From the NCBI GenBank assembly GCA_965242775.1, contig CBDETI010000010.1:1-64000 (forward strand): a stretch of 64,000 bases of DNA. The letters are read 5' to 3'. This DNA is from JAWPMT01 sp965242775 (GTDB lineage Bacteria > Bacteroidota > Bacteroidia > Cytophagales > Cyclobacteriaceae). Numbering within the stretch: the stretch's first letter is position 1; every line of letters begins with the position of its first letter. The translations under genes were made by a program, and so were the position numbers. The notes beneath the pieces were generated by a model. The model was given only the letters and a program-made list of their open reading frames with translations, made no database searches and had not been told where the DNA came from. Below, piece by piece: positions 51,955 to 59,798 of the stretch.

Positions 51955-52376
51955 GAAAAGTACGAATTGTAAATATCTTTCAGCACGTCGTGAGACAATG
52001 GTTTTGACCTAAATCCATCAATCTCTTCAATCGATTCAGCGCGCTGCTCGTCCTTAGGGTTAATGGAACTTGTCAGCATTATTACCCGCGGCGCGTTGCC
52101 GTTAAGATCGAACTGAGCATATTTTTCAATGAAGTCCCACCCATCCATTAACGGCATATTTATATCCAAAAAAATCAGGTCTGGCAAGCCATTACCTGTC
52201 ATTTCACCCTCCAGGTATTCCAACGCTGATGAGGCCTCGGTAAACGCCACCACTTGATCCGCAAATCGAGCATGCCTAATAATGGTCTTATTTAGGAAGT
52301 TGGTATGCTCGTCATCATCGACTAACACTATTTTCTGTAATTTCTCCACTGGCTGAAAGGAAGATATTCTTGGCAT
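51951..52376 (-). CDS. Single-domain CheY-like response regulator
   Basis: The 141-residue form begins at 'MPRISSF'; a longer open frame upstream is noncoding. The receiver has the acidic pair in 'VLVDDDE', phospho-acceptor D71 in 'LIFLDINMPLMDGW', T in 'VIMLTSS' and K in 'FRSKPLS'. There is no output domain, so it acts by protein contact or in a phosphorelay. It is convergent with the TPR-PAS-GAF kinase and their stops share bases. Confidence 0.92.
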   Translation of the reverse strand: MPRISSFQPVEKLQKIVLVDDDEHTNFLNKTIIRHARFADQVVAFTEASSALEYLEGEMTGNGLPDLIFLDINMPLMDGWDFIEKYAQFDLNGNAPRVIMLTSSINPKDEQRAESIEEIDGFRSKPLSHDVLKDIYNSYFS

Positions 52377-52378
52377 GA

Positions 52379-52386
52379 CAAACTTA
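52379..52386 (-). promoter_or_regulatory. -7 element abutting the response-regulator start
   Basis: On the minus strand TAAGTTTG (TAnnTTTG) ends three bases before the ATG. If used, the transcript would begin within or at the start codon. Confidence 0.4.
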
Positions 52387-52553
52387 ATGTAACTATCGCA
52401 CAGTTGGAAAAACCATCGACACCAAGTGTTAAGTTGTCGAAAACTTGAGCCGATCTGTCGATAAACTGCATTGAATGGTCCTTTTAAAGGTCTCCGACAC
52501 CACTTGTCATCATCAAAACAAATAAACCTTCGCAAAGTGAATAGCTTCGCGCC

Positions 52554-54758
52554 GTGAAGCATGCATTTCTTCTTTTGACTGTTCTCTCCATGACCAGCGT
52601 CATGGGTCAGGACAGTTATCACATAAAAAGAACGACAGACCTCATCCGGATAGATGGAGTGCTGGATGAGTCCGTGTGGCAAACCGCAGAAGTCGCCGGG
52701 AATTTCACCCAATACTTTCCCTTTGACAGCCTGCCAGGGGAAAGCCAGTCGGAGGTGATGATGACTTACGATGACCAATTCCTGTACTTCGCCGCCAAAA
52801 TGTATAACCTCACTCCTGATCGTGATTACGTTCTGAATTCCTTACGCAGGGATTATCGTGGCAACCTGGATGGAATCACCCTGGTCCTTGACCCCTTTCA
52901 GGATAACACCAATGCCTTTCAGTTTGGCATCAATCCGTACGGTGTTCAAAGGGAAGGTTTGATAGTGAATGGCGGTCAGCGAGGAAATGACCTTTCCTTG
53001 TCCTGGGACAACAAATGGTATGCGGAGGCGGTAAGACATAAAGACTATTGGGTAGCCGAAGCAGCCATCCCTTTCAAAACCCTTAGGTATGCAAACGGGT
53101 CTAAACGATGGAACATTAATATCTACCGGATTGACACGGAAAAAGGAGAGAGATCCACTTGGGCGCCGGTTCCACGTAATTTCATCCTACTGTCTCTGGC
53201 GTTCATGAAGGAGCTGATCTGGGATGAACCTCTGAAAAGTCCGGGATCAAACATATCGGTCATTCCATATATTGCCGGTGGTGGTACGCAGGAATTCGAA
53301 TCAGGAACGACAGACTCAGATGTGACTGGTGATGTAGGCGGCGACGCCAAAGTCGCTTTAGGCCCGGGTCTCAACCTCGACTTAACTGTCAACCCAGATT
53401 TTTCGCAGGTAGAATTGGACGAACAGGTAACGAACCTCGACAGGTTTGAGCTTTTCTTTCCTGAAAGAAGACAATTTTTTCTTGAGAATGCGGATCTGTT
53501 TCAGGACTTTGGTCACCCATTCCTTGCCAGACCCTTTTTTTCGAGGAGAATTGGTATAGCCAGAGACACTGCTACCGGTGTTAACCTTCAAAATTCTATA
53601 CACTATGGCGCGCGCTTAAGCGGCAAACTCGATGCTGACACGAGGATCGGCCTGCTAAATATGCAAGCAGCAAAGGATGAATCTATCGGTCTTCCCGCGC
53701 TGAACTACACAGTAGGAGTTGTTCAAAGGAAAGTATTTGCCAGATCATCACTGGGAGCCATTTTTGTGAACAAGGAGAGTTTTCAGAACAACACGGAATT
53801 GGACTCGGCCAATAAATACAATCGTGTTGCCGGGGTTGATTACAATATTCGTTCAGGTGATGGCAAGTGGAATGGCCGCGTCTTTTATCACAAGTCCTTC
53901 GACAATGACAAAGAGCGGGATGCTTTTGCACAAACAGGCTGGATCAGTTATCAATCAAAAACCTGGAAATATAGCTGGGCCCATGTCTATGTTGGAGACA
54001 ACTACAACGCGGAGGCGGGATTCGTACCAAGGACTGGATTTCTCCGAATCAACCCGGATATAGGCTATAACTTCTTTCCTTCTTCAGGACTCTTCACAAG
54101 GCACGAAATCACTGGTGAAATTGAGTACTTCTGGGATGACGAACGAAACACTGATAGGCTATGGGGTATAAACTACGATGGCTCCATGTTCAACACTGGC
54201 AGATTATCAGGAAGCATTCAGCGGAGATATACCTATCTCTTCGCACCATTTGACCCTTCAAGAACAGGCTCCAGAGAGTTGCCAGAAGGAACGGGTTATA
54301 CCTATAGCCTGATTCAAGCCAATTTTAGATCCGATGCCCGAAAGTTGTTTTCCTACGTCCTAAGCGGCTCCATAGGAGAATACTTCAATGGAGAAAGGTT
54401 CAACCTGGCCACCGAACTAAATTACAGGTTTCAGCCATTTGTAGCCTTGGGACTGAATGTGAACTACAATCGGATCGTTTTACCAGACGATTTTGCAACC
54501 GCCAACTTATTCCTCCTGGGTTCAAGAATTGATGTCACCTTTACCAAGCGCTTATTCTTCACCAATTTTCTACAGTACAATAGTCAATTGGACAACATCA
54601 ATATGAATGCCAGATTTCAGTACAGATTTGCTCCTGTTTCAGATTTATTCATTGTCTATACCGACAACTACAATACAATGGATTTAGAAAATGGAGGAAG
54701 TTTGAATCCTGTGAACCGTGCATTGATTCTGAAACTTACTTATTGGTTAAACTTGTAA
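52554..54758 (+). CDS. DUF5916 protein with N-terminal CBM9-like domain
   Basis: The 734-residue protein starts at GTG and has a signal peptide ending near 'SVMGQ'. Residues about 22-210 are a CBM9-like beta-sandwich ('IRIDGVLDESVWQTAE', 'TYDDQFLYFAAKM', 'FKTLRYANGSKRWNINIYRI'). The rest is DUF5916, a beta-rich region that reads as an outer-membrane barrel ('FFPERRQFFLENADLF' is the family hallmark). Function is unproven; a carbohydrate or peptide uptake role is often assumed. The cyclophilin gene follows after 16 bases. Confidence 0.88.
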   Translation: MKHAFLLLTVLSMTSVMGQDSYHIKRTTDLIRIDGVLDESVWQTAEVAGNFTQYFPFDSLPGESQSEVMMTYDDQFLYFAAKMYNLTPDRDYVLNSLRRDYRGNLDGITLVLDPFQDNTNAFQFGINPYGVQREGLIVNGGQRGNDLSLSWDNKWYAEAVRHKDYWVAEAAIPFKTLRYANGSKRWNINIYRIDTEKGERSTWAPVPRNFILLSLAFMKELIWDEPLKSPGSNISVIPYIAGGGTQEFESGTTDSDVTGDVGGDAKVALGPGLNLDLTVNPDFSQVELDEQVTNLDRFELFFPERRQFFLENADLFQDFGHPFLARPFFSRRIGIARDTATGVNLQNSIHYGARLSGKLDADTRIGLLNMQAAKDESIGLPALNYTVGVVQRKVFARSSLGAIFVNKESFQNNTELDSANKYNRVAGVDYNIRSGDGKWNGRVFYHKSFDNDKERDAFAQTGWISYQSKTWKYSWAHVYVGDNYNAEAGFVPRTGFLRINPDIGYNFFPSSGLFTRHEITGEIEYFWDDERNTDRLWGINYDGSMFNTGRLSGSIQRRYTYLFAPFDPSRTGSRELPEGTGYTYSLIQANFRSDARKLFSYVLSGSIGEYFNGERFNLATELNYRFQPFVALGLNVNYNRIVLPDDFATANLFLLGSRIDVTFTKRLFFTNFLQYNSQLDNINMNARFQYRFAPVSDLFIVYTDNYNTMDLENGGSLNPVNRALILKLTYWLNL

Positions 54759-54774
54759 AAAAATTAAGCATTCT

Positions 54775-55209
54775 ATGAAAGCAGAAATACACACCCAAAA
54801 AGGTGTGCTGAAGATTGAATTCTTCGAGAAAGACGCCCCTAATACAGTAAAAAACTTCACTGATCTAGCGAAGGATGGATTCTACGATGGGCTGTTATTT
54901 CATCGGGTCATACCCAACTTTGTGATCCAAGGTGGAGATCCCCGTGGTGACGGAACCGGAGGCCCCGGGTATTCCATCGACTGTGAATTGGATGGTGACA
55001 ACCAATACCACGACAGAGGGGTCCTTTCCATGGCCCATGCCGGCAGAAATACAGGTGGTTCTCAGTTTTTTATCTGCCACAACAGAGAAAATACACAACA
55101 CCTTGATCGTAATCATACCGTATTCGGAAAAGTGTACGATGGGCTTGACGTGATCGACCAAATCCGTCAGGGAGACACAATGAATAAAGTGGTTGTTATC
55201 GAAGATTAA
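54775..55209 (+). CDS. Cyclophilin-type peptidyl-prolyl isomerase
   Basis: The 144-residue cyclophilin starts 'MKAEIHTQKGVLKIEFFEK' and has the active-site segments 'FHRVIPNFVIQGGDPRGDG', 'SMAHAGRNTGGSQFFI' and 'HLDRNHTVFGKV'. There is no signal peptide, so it is the cytoplasmic PpiB type. It lies 16 bases after the DUF5916 gene, and a strong terminator follows. Confidence 0.95.
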   Translation: MKAEIHTQKGVLKIEFFEKDAPNTVKNFTDLAKDGFYDGLLFHRVIPNFVIQGGDPRGDGTGGPGYSIDCELDGDNQYHDRGVLSMAHAGRNTGGSQFFICHNRENTQHLDRNHTVFGKVYDGLDVIDQIRQGDTMNKVVVIED

Positions 55210-55234
55210 AATCTAAAAGCAAAGAAGCTTTGTG

Positions 55235-55266
55235 AAGCGGTTTCTATTATTAGGAACCGCTTTTTT
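55235..55266 (+). terminator. Rho-independent terminator after cyclophilin
   Basis: AAGCGGTTTC and GGAACCGCTT form a 9-10-bp stem (one mismatch) followed by a T-run. Confidence 0.9.
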
Positions 55267-55300
55267 CGTTTAAATTGAAGGTTGATTCATTCACTAACCT

Positions 55301-57142
55301 ATGCGATTCAACTTCTACCTGGCAGTCCTTGTTCTCCCGATTGTCCTTTTTGGTCAAGATTTAAAGGTTGAACCTCCTTTTTGGTGGTCAGACATGCCAA
55401 CCAATCAACTGCAATTGATGGTTTATGGTGAAGATATATCCTCCTTTCAGGCCACCGTAGATCACCCGGCAATCAAACTTGACAGGCAGATCTCAGGAGA
55501 CTCAAAAAACTACAAATTTCTCTACCTAACAACAGCCGACATAGCACCTGGAATGGTGGATATCACCTTTTCAAAAGGCAAAAAGACCAGGACCATCAGT
55601 TATGAATTCCGATCCAGGGACAACCCGGAAAATAGAAATCAGGGTTTTGATAGTAGCGATGTAATTTACCTGCTGATGCCCGATCGGTTCGCCAACGGGG
55701 ATGAGCGAAACGATACCATTGAAGGGATGTTGGAACCGGTGAATAGAACTGACCCCAACGGACGCCATGGAGGTGACATTCAGGGAATCAAAGACAACCT
55801 GGGCTATATAAAAGATCTCGGCATGACGGCTGTGTGGCTAACCCCAGTGTTTGAGAATGATATGACGCCTGAATATGGTGCGTATCACGGATATGCGGCC
55901 ACAGATCTGTACAAGATCGATCGGCGGTATGGCAGCAATGATGAGTTCAAGGCCTTCGTGGACTATTGCCATGCCGAGGGAGTGAAGGTAATCATGGACA
56001 TGATCCATAACCACATCGGGGATCAACACTGGTGGATGCTGGACCTTCCAACTTCCGATTGGGTACATGATATTGAAAAATATGGCACGACCAGCTATCG
56101 GGGTTCGGTTCAATCCGACCCATATGCTTCTGCGTATGATCTGGCTAAATTGGAGCGTGCATGGTTCGTTAATGAAATGCCGGACTTGAACCAACGAAAT
56201 CCTCTACTTGCTGATTATTTGATTCAAAATACACTGTGGTGGATAGAATACTCAGGAATAGATGGCATCAGGATGGACACCTATGTCTACCCGTATAAAG
56301 ACTACATGGCACGTTGGGCTAAAGAGGTACTGGCCGCTTATCCCGATTTTAACATTGTGGGTGAAGCATGGGTTGAAACAGTAGCCCATGAATCATACTG
56401 GCAAAGGGACCGATCGGCTGAAAATGATGGCTACAACTCGTTCCTCCCCAATGTGACTGATTTCCAAATTCAAGGCGCCATTCGAAACGCCATGACCCAG
56501 GAGGATGGTTGGACCACTGGCCTCATGCAAATTTACCTGGCTTTGTCCCAAGACCGGCTTTACTCAAATCCCATGGAAAATGTGATCTTTCTCGACAATC
56601 ACGATCTGGAAAGGTTTTTCACGCAGGTGGGTAAAAAGGAAGACCTATTCAAAATGGCTTATGGATTCCTCATGACAACAAGGGGCATCCCGCAAGTTTA
56701 CTATGGCACAGAGCTGATGTGGGCCAATGCCCCTACTGAAGGCGATAGCCGAAAGCGAGCAGACATGCCCGGAGGTTGGCCTTCGGATGAAAGAAGCGTA
56801 TTCGAGAAGTCGGGCAGACTTACGCAGGAACAATCTGCATTGGAGTATGTAACTCAATTGACCAACTGGCGAAAAAATACCAATGTTATCCACTCGGGGA
56901 AACTCCGACATTTTGTGCCCAACGAAAATATGTATATCTATTTTCGGTATGATGATAATGATTGTGTCATGGTGGTCATGAATCGAAACGACACTACCAA
57001 AACGGTGAGCAGATCCCAGATAATTGAAATGATCGGGAGGTATGAGAAAGCTACCCATGTACTGGACGGCTCGGTATTGGACATTACTACTGATTTTCAG
57101 GTACCCGCAAAGGCTACCAGCATTTACCAACTATCTAAATAG
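55301..57142 (+). CDS. GH13 alpha-amylase/neopullulanase, exported
   Basis: The 613-residue glycoside hydrolase has a signal peptide (about 1-18), an N-terminal beta domain of the cyclomaltodextrinase type (about 20-110, 'EPPFWWSDMPTNQLQLMVYG') and a GH13 barrel (about 120-530). Catalytic residues are nucleophile D326 in 'GIRMDTYVY', acid E355 in 'NIVGEAWVE' and D435 in 'FLDNHDLERF'. A C-terminal beta domain ends at 613. It is expected to hydrolyse alpha-1,4-glucans in the periplasm, like SusA. It lies three bases before the DUF2911 gene; no SusC/SusD genes are nearby. Confidence 0.94.
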   Translation: MRFNFYLAVLVLPIVLFGQDLKVEPPFWWSDMPTNQLQLMVYGEDISSFQATVDHPAIKLDRQISGDSKNYKFLYLTTADIAPGMVDITFSKGKKTRTISYEFRSRDNPENRNQGFDSSDVIYLLMPDRFANGDERNDTIEGMLEPVNRTDPNGRHGGDIQGIKDNLGYIKDLGMTAVWLTPVFENDMTPEYGAYHGYAATDLYKIDRRYGSNDEFKAFVDYCHAEGVKVIMDMIHNHIGDQHWWMLDLPTSDWVHDIEKYGTTSYRGSVQSDPYASAYDLAKLERAWFVNEMPDLNQRNPLLADYLIQNTLWWIEYSGIDGIRMDTYVYPYKDYMARWAKEVLAAYPDFNIVGEAWVETVAHESYWQRDRSAENDGYNSFLPNVTDFQIQGAIRNAMTQEDGWTTGLMQIYLALSQDRLYSNPMENVIFLDNHDLERFFTQVGKKEDLFKMAYGFLMTTRGIPQVYYGTELMWANAPTEGDSRKRADMPGGWPSDERSVFEKSGRLTQEQSALEYVTQLTNWRKNTNVIHSGKLRHFVPNENMYIYFRYDDNDCVMVVMNRNDTTKTVSRSQIIEMIGRYEKATHVLDGSVLDITTDFQVPAKATSIYQLSK

Positions 57143-57145
57143 ACC

Positions 57146-57706
57146 ATGATTAGAAAAATACTTATAGGCGTAGGCATCATTATTCTTGTACTGGGAATCT
57201 TTGTGGTTTATATATCTCTTACTACCAAGAGTCATAGCCCAGGTGAAGTAGCAAGGTTCGAGTCCAACCAACTGACCGTTGAAGTTCGCTATTGCCGGCC
57301 TTTCATGAAAGATAGGCTAATTTTTGGCGAAGCCTCCGATGGCGCGCTGGTGCCTTACGGTCAAAAATGGAGAACCGGAGCCAATGAAGCTACGGAAATA
57401 GTTTTCAATGTCCCTATTAAAATCGATGGAAAAACTGTGCCAGCCGGGACCTACAGCCTATACACTATACCCGCCCCCGACGTATGGCAAGTCGCCATTA
57501 ACGAACGAATTGGTTACTGGGGAGCCAGCTTGATGGATGATCCCTTTAAAGAGGAATACGACGTAATACGGGCGAATGCGTTCACCCGTGATCTCACCAG
57601 TGCCGTCGAGCAGTTTGGAATTTCCCTGCAACCTGTTGGCGAGGATTCATTAAAAATGAGTTTTGCGTGGGATAAAACGCAAGCCGATCTGATTATCACC
57701 TATTAA
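57146..57706 (+). CDS. DUF2911 protein, membrane-anchored
   Basis: The 186-residue protein has one N-terminal helix (about 5-26) and a DUF2911 domain (about 42-150) with the family phrases 'VRYCRPFMKDRLIFGE', 'VPYGQKWRTGANEATEI' and 'AGTYSLYTIP'. Function is unknown; it is common in Bacteroidota. It follows the amylase gene after three bases and ends in a bidirectional terminator. Confidence 0.92.
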   Translation: MIRKILIGVGIIILVLGIFVVYISLTTKSHSPGEVARFESNQLTVEVRYCRPFMKDRLIFGEASDGALVPYGQKWRTGANEATEIVFNVPIKIDGKTVPAGTYSLYTIPAPDVWQVAINERIGYWGASLMDDPFKEEYDVIRANAFTRDLTSAVEQFGISLQPVGEDSLKMSFAWDKTQADLIITY

Positions 57707-57731
57707 AAAAGGCGCCAAATGGCGCCTTTTC
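57704..57731. terminator. Bidirectional terminator
   Basis: AAGGCGCC-AAAT-GGCGCCTT is an 8-bp perfect stem, flanked by As on one side and Ts on the other. It starts at the DUF2911 stop and serves both it and the convergent 50-residue gene. Confidence 0.9.
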
Positions 57732-57753
57732 TTGTCATGGTCTTCTTTCCAAA

Positions 57754-57906
57754 TTAAGCAAAAGAGTAATTTTTTAAATACATCTCGCACTGCTCTTTTG
57801 TACCAGTATACAAGATGTTGCTGTTTCGTACTACCACAAAAGAATTCCACTCCTTGTCAAATTTGATACGAGGAGTATCCTTTGATTTCGAAAATATTTT
57901 AAGCAT
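57754..57906 (-). CDS. 50-residue conserved-looking small protein
   Basis: This small gene encodes a basic N-terminus ('MLKIFSKSKDTPRIKFDKEW') and then 'NSFVVVRNSNILYTGTKEQC' and 'EMYLKNYSFA'. The pattern of two or three strands and a helix ('GTKEQCEMYLKN') looks like a folded mini-protein, and I recall similar 'RIKFDxxWN...LYxGTKEQCExYL' peptides in Bacteroidota. It has the ATG, a plausible composition, a terminator after it and direct repeats upstream. A 66-residue frame overlapping it in another phase is not convincing. Confidence 0.7.
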   Translation of the reverse strand: MLKIFSKSKDTPRIKFDKEWNSFVVVRNSNILYTGTKEQCEMYLKNYSFA

Positions 57907-57957
57907 GATTGGGTGTGTTTAAAACTATACACCAATGATCCGGTGAAATCACTTTAC

Positions 57958-58006
57958 AATCCTGCCAAAAACCTTCACATTCCTTCCAAACTTTAAAATC
58001 CTGCCA
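57958..58006 (-). repeat. Three phased direct repeats upstream of the 50-residue gene
   Basis: AATCCTGCCA (57958-57967), ATTCCTTCCA (57979-57988) and AATCCTGCCA (57997-58006) are spaced 21 and 18 bp apart, about two helical turns. They lie 52-100 bp upstream of the small gene's ATG and could be a regulator-binding array. Confidence 0.5.
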
Positions 58007-58071
58007 TGAAATTGTAACCTAATGGAGGGGTCAATAGGCAGTTTTACTAGTAAATGGGGCTAAAAGCAAGT

Positions 58072-58241
58072 TTTTATCTCGGCGGCCACAGCCCTTCAAT
58101 TAAATCCTTACCGCTATCCATCGGGCAGCCACTAAACCTCCTGGGTTTCAGATTACGGCACTCGGGGACACAGGCCATGTCTGCTACCAGAATGAAGGAG
58201 CCACCCCTCTCGTTTGAGAGGTGACTGGAGATAAAATCTGA
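58072..58241. other. GC-richer noncoding stretch with possible RNA structure
   Basis: This is the core of the only gene-free stretch longer than 300 bases (57907-58244). TTTTATCTC (58072-58080) pairs with GAGATAAAA (58228-58236) and encloses about 150 bases. The second arm can instead pair through AATCTGA (58235-58241) with TCAGATT (58148-58154). Inside are perfect hairpins CCTCTC-GTTT-GAGAGG (58206-58221) and AAACC-TCCTG-GGTTT (58134-58148). The strand is not certain. It might be a 6S-like or other small RNA, a cis-regulatory leader, or the remnant of an insertion-sequence end. Confidence 0.4.
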
Positions 58242-58244
58242 GAC

Positions 58245-59012
58245 CTAGGCCGCTTGTTTCACTCCCTCGCTTGTAACTTTTGAATTCTTTATTTTGATAA
58301 CGCCAATCTTATCCAAAAGGAGGATAATCAAATAAGTAGGGTCTATCTCGTGCCACCTGATCCCTCCAAAGTTGGGCCGGGAGCCGTTTTTGTGGTGATT
58401 GTTATGATAGCTCTCTCCCATCATCAAAAAATCGACAGGCAAGAAGTTTCTGGAGGTATCTCCAACTTCATAATTTCTATAGCCATATTTATGAGCAAAC
58501 CAATTGATAATGGCTCCATGAATCGGCGACAGAGCGAACTGCAAGGGAAGGAATAACCACAACCACCATGCATCGGCATACAAATAATAGATGCCCACAT
58601 AAATTGCGCCCCAAAAAACCCTGGACACCCAGGATCGAGCAAATTTGTCAAAAGGAGTCCAGGCGGGCACACCATCAGTGAATCTGGCCTCTACCTCAAC
58701 TTTCCCGTTTGCAATCGCCGAATAGAAAGTCTTGGTTTTCCACATCATCTTCCAGATGTTCTCATCATATTTCGGAGAATGCGGATCCTCTGGTGTGTCG
58801 GCAAAAGCGTGGTGCATTCGGTGCATCACTCCATACCCATAGGCACTGAGGTAGTTGGAACCTTGAAATATCCAGGTAAGCACAAAAAATACCTTTTCCA
58901 TAAATCGCGACATGGTAAATGCGCCATGCGACGAATATCGGTGAAGGAAAAAAGTTTGAAAGAAAAGCGACAAATACCAATGCGCTATGAAGAAAGGGAT
59001 AATTACTTCCAT
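58245..59012 (-). CDS. Acyl-CoA/fatty-acid desaturase
   Basis: The 255-residue membrane enzyme has three His boxes: H24-RYSS-H29, H64-RM-HH68 and 'HNNHH' in 'GESYHNNHHKNG' near 205. Hydrophobic helices lie between them. It introduces a cis double bond into acyl chains (delta-9 type), using di-iron, oxygen and an electron donor. The third box has the bacterial 'ESYHNNHHxN' form. A TAnnTTTG box ends five bases before its ATG. Its neighbours give no operon context. Confidence 0.92.
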   Translation of the reverse strand: MEVIIPFFIAHWYLSLFFQTFFLHRYSSHGAFTMSRFMEKVFFVLTWIFQGSNYLSAYGYGVMHRMHHAFADTPEDPHSPKYDENIWKMMWKTKTFYSAIANGKVEVEARFTDGVPAWTPFDKFARSWVSRVFWGAIYVGIYYLYADAWWLWLFLPLQFALSPIHGAIINWFAHKYGYRNYEVGDTSRNFLPVDFLMMGESYHNNHHKNGSRPNFGGIRWHEIDPTYLIILLLDKIGVIKIKNSKVTSEGVKQAA

Positions 59013-59016
59013 TGTA

Positions 59017-59024
59017 CAAATTTA
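59017..59024 (-). promoter_or_regulatory. -7 element abutting the desaturase start
   Basis: On the minus strand TAAATTTG (TAnnTTTG) ends five bases before the ATG. This predicts a leaderless transcript. Confidence 0.5.
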
Positions 59025-59086
59025 CCTAATCTCGAAAGTCCAATTTTAACAAGGACAATCTCAACTCAAATCTGTGACAAAGATCG

Positions 59087-59689
59087 TTACTTTTTTTTTG
59101 CCCTCACTTGAAAATCCAATTTCAAGTCTGTAATGAATTCTGACAGGCACCCGATACTGCAGGCTCTTTTAAAATTGGAAGGGAGTGTCAGCGTTGGCAC
59201 TTCCACGTTGATTTTTGGCACTTCCGCGGCGAGTTTGTGCTTCGCTCTGCTGAACAACTTTCGACAATTGTCTGCATTCTTGTCTACGATATGCTGCAAA
59301 TCCTCATATTCCAGATTAAAGACTTCTCTAAGCACGTAGATAGCGCGCTCCACAGGCGCCAGCTTAAAACTTACAAGGCTCCAAGCTTGTTGAAGTCGTT
59401 GCTCCAAATCAACTCCGTGATGAAGCACATCTTGCGTTTCTATCACCATTTCCTCCGTAAGGTCGTCAGAAAACATGCGCTTGGACCTCTTCAGCAAATT
59501 GATACAGTTGTTTGTGACGGACTTAACCAAAAATGCCTTCGTGTTTTGGATTTTACTGGCATCGATGGTCATCCATTTCAAAAACGTATCGTGTACAACA
59601 TCTTCCGCATCGGCAATACTGCCGAGCATGTTTAACGCTATAGACTGTAGCGTTGGTTTGTAAAGTGTTATGACCTGGGCGGTATCCAC
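59087..59689 (-). CDS. ECF sigma factor, SigJ/ECF41-like with shortened C-terminus
   Basis: The 200-residue sigma factor starts at GTG. Region 2 is about 8-75 ('LGSIADAEDVVHDTFLKWM') and region 4 about 108-158 ('VFNLEYEDLQHIVDKNADNC'). 'MLGSIADAEDVVHDTF' matches the SigJ/ECF41 type, which normally has a SnoaL-like domain of about 100 residues after region 4. Here only about 40 residues remain ('FKRACSIGCLSEFITDLKLD'), as if that domain stops after its first helix. The end is encoded by a run of nine A before the stop. No anti-sigma gene is adjacent. Confidence 0.87.
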   Translation of the reverse strand: MDTAQVITLYKPTLQSIALNMLGSIADAEDVVHDTFLKWMTIDASKIQNTKAFLVKSVTNNCINLLKRSKRMFSDDLTEEMVIETQDVLHHGVDLEQRLQQAWSLVSFKLAPVERAIYVLREVFNLEYEDLQHIVDKNADNCRKLFSRAKHKLAAEVPKINVEVPTLTLPSNFKRACSIGCLSEFITDLKLDFQVRAKKK

Positions 59690-59693
59690 GCGT

Positions 59694-59701
59694 CAAATAT
59701 A
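59694..59701 (-). promoter_or_regulatory. -7 element abutting the sigma-factor start
   Basis: On the minus strand TATATTTG (TAnnTTTG) ends five bases before the GTG start codon, again predicting a leaderless transcript. Confidence 0.5.
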
Positions 59702-59798
59702 GACAGTGCAGTCATCAGACTTTATTAGATTCTTCGAAAAGTGCAGGTTTTAAACCTTTGATTTATTTTTTTCGCATGAACCATTTCTTATAAAGCCC

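Noticed and set aside
52377..52778. Long N-terminal extension of the CheY-like protein on the minus strand
   Set aside because: It overlaps the divergent DUF5916 start and its composition is not protein-like; the receiver domain begins right after the chosen ATG.
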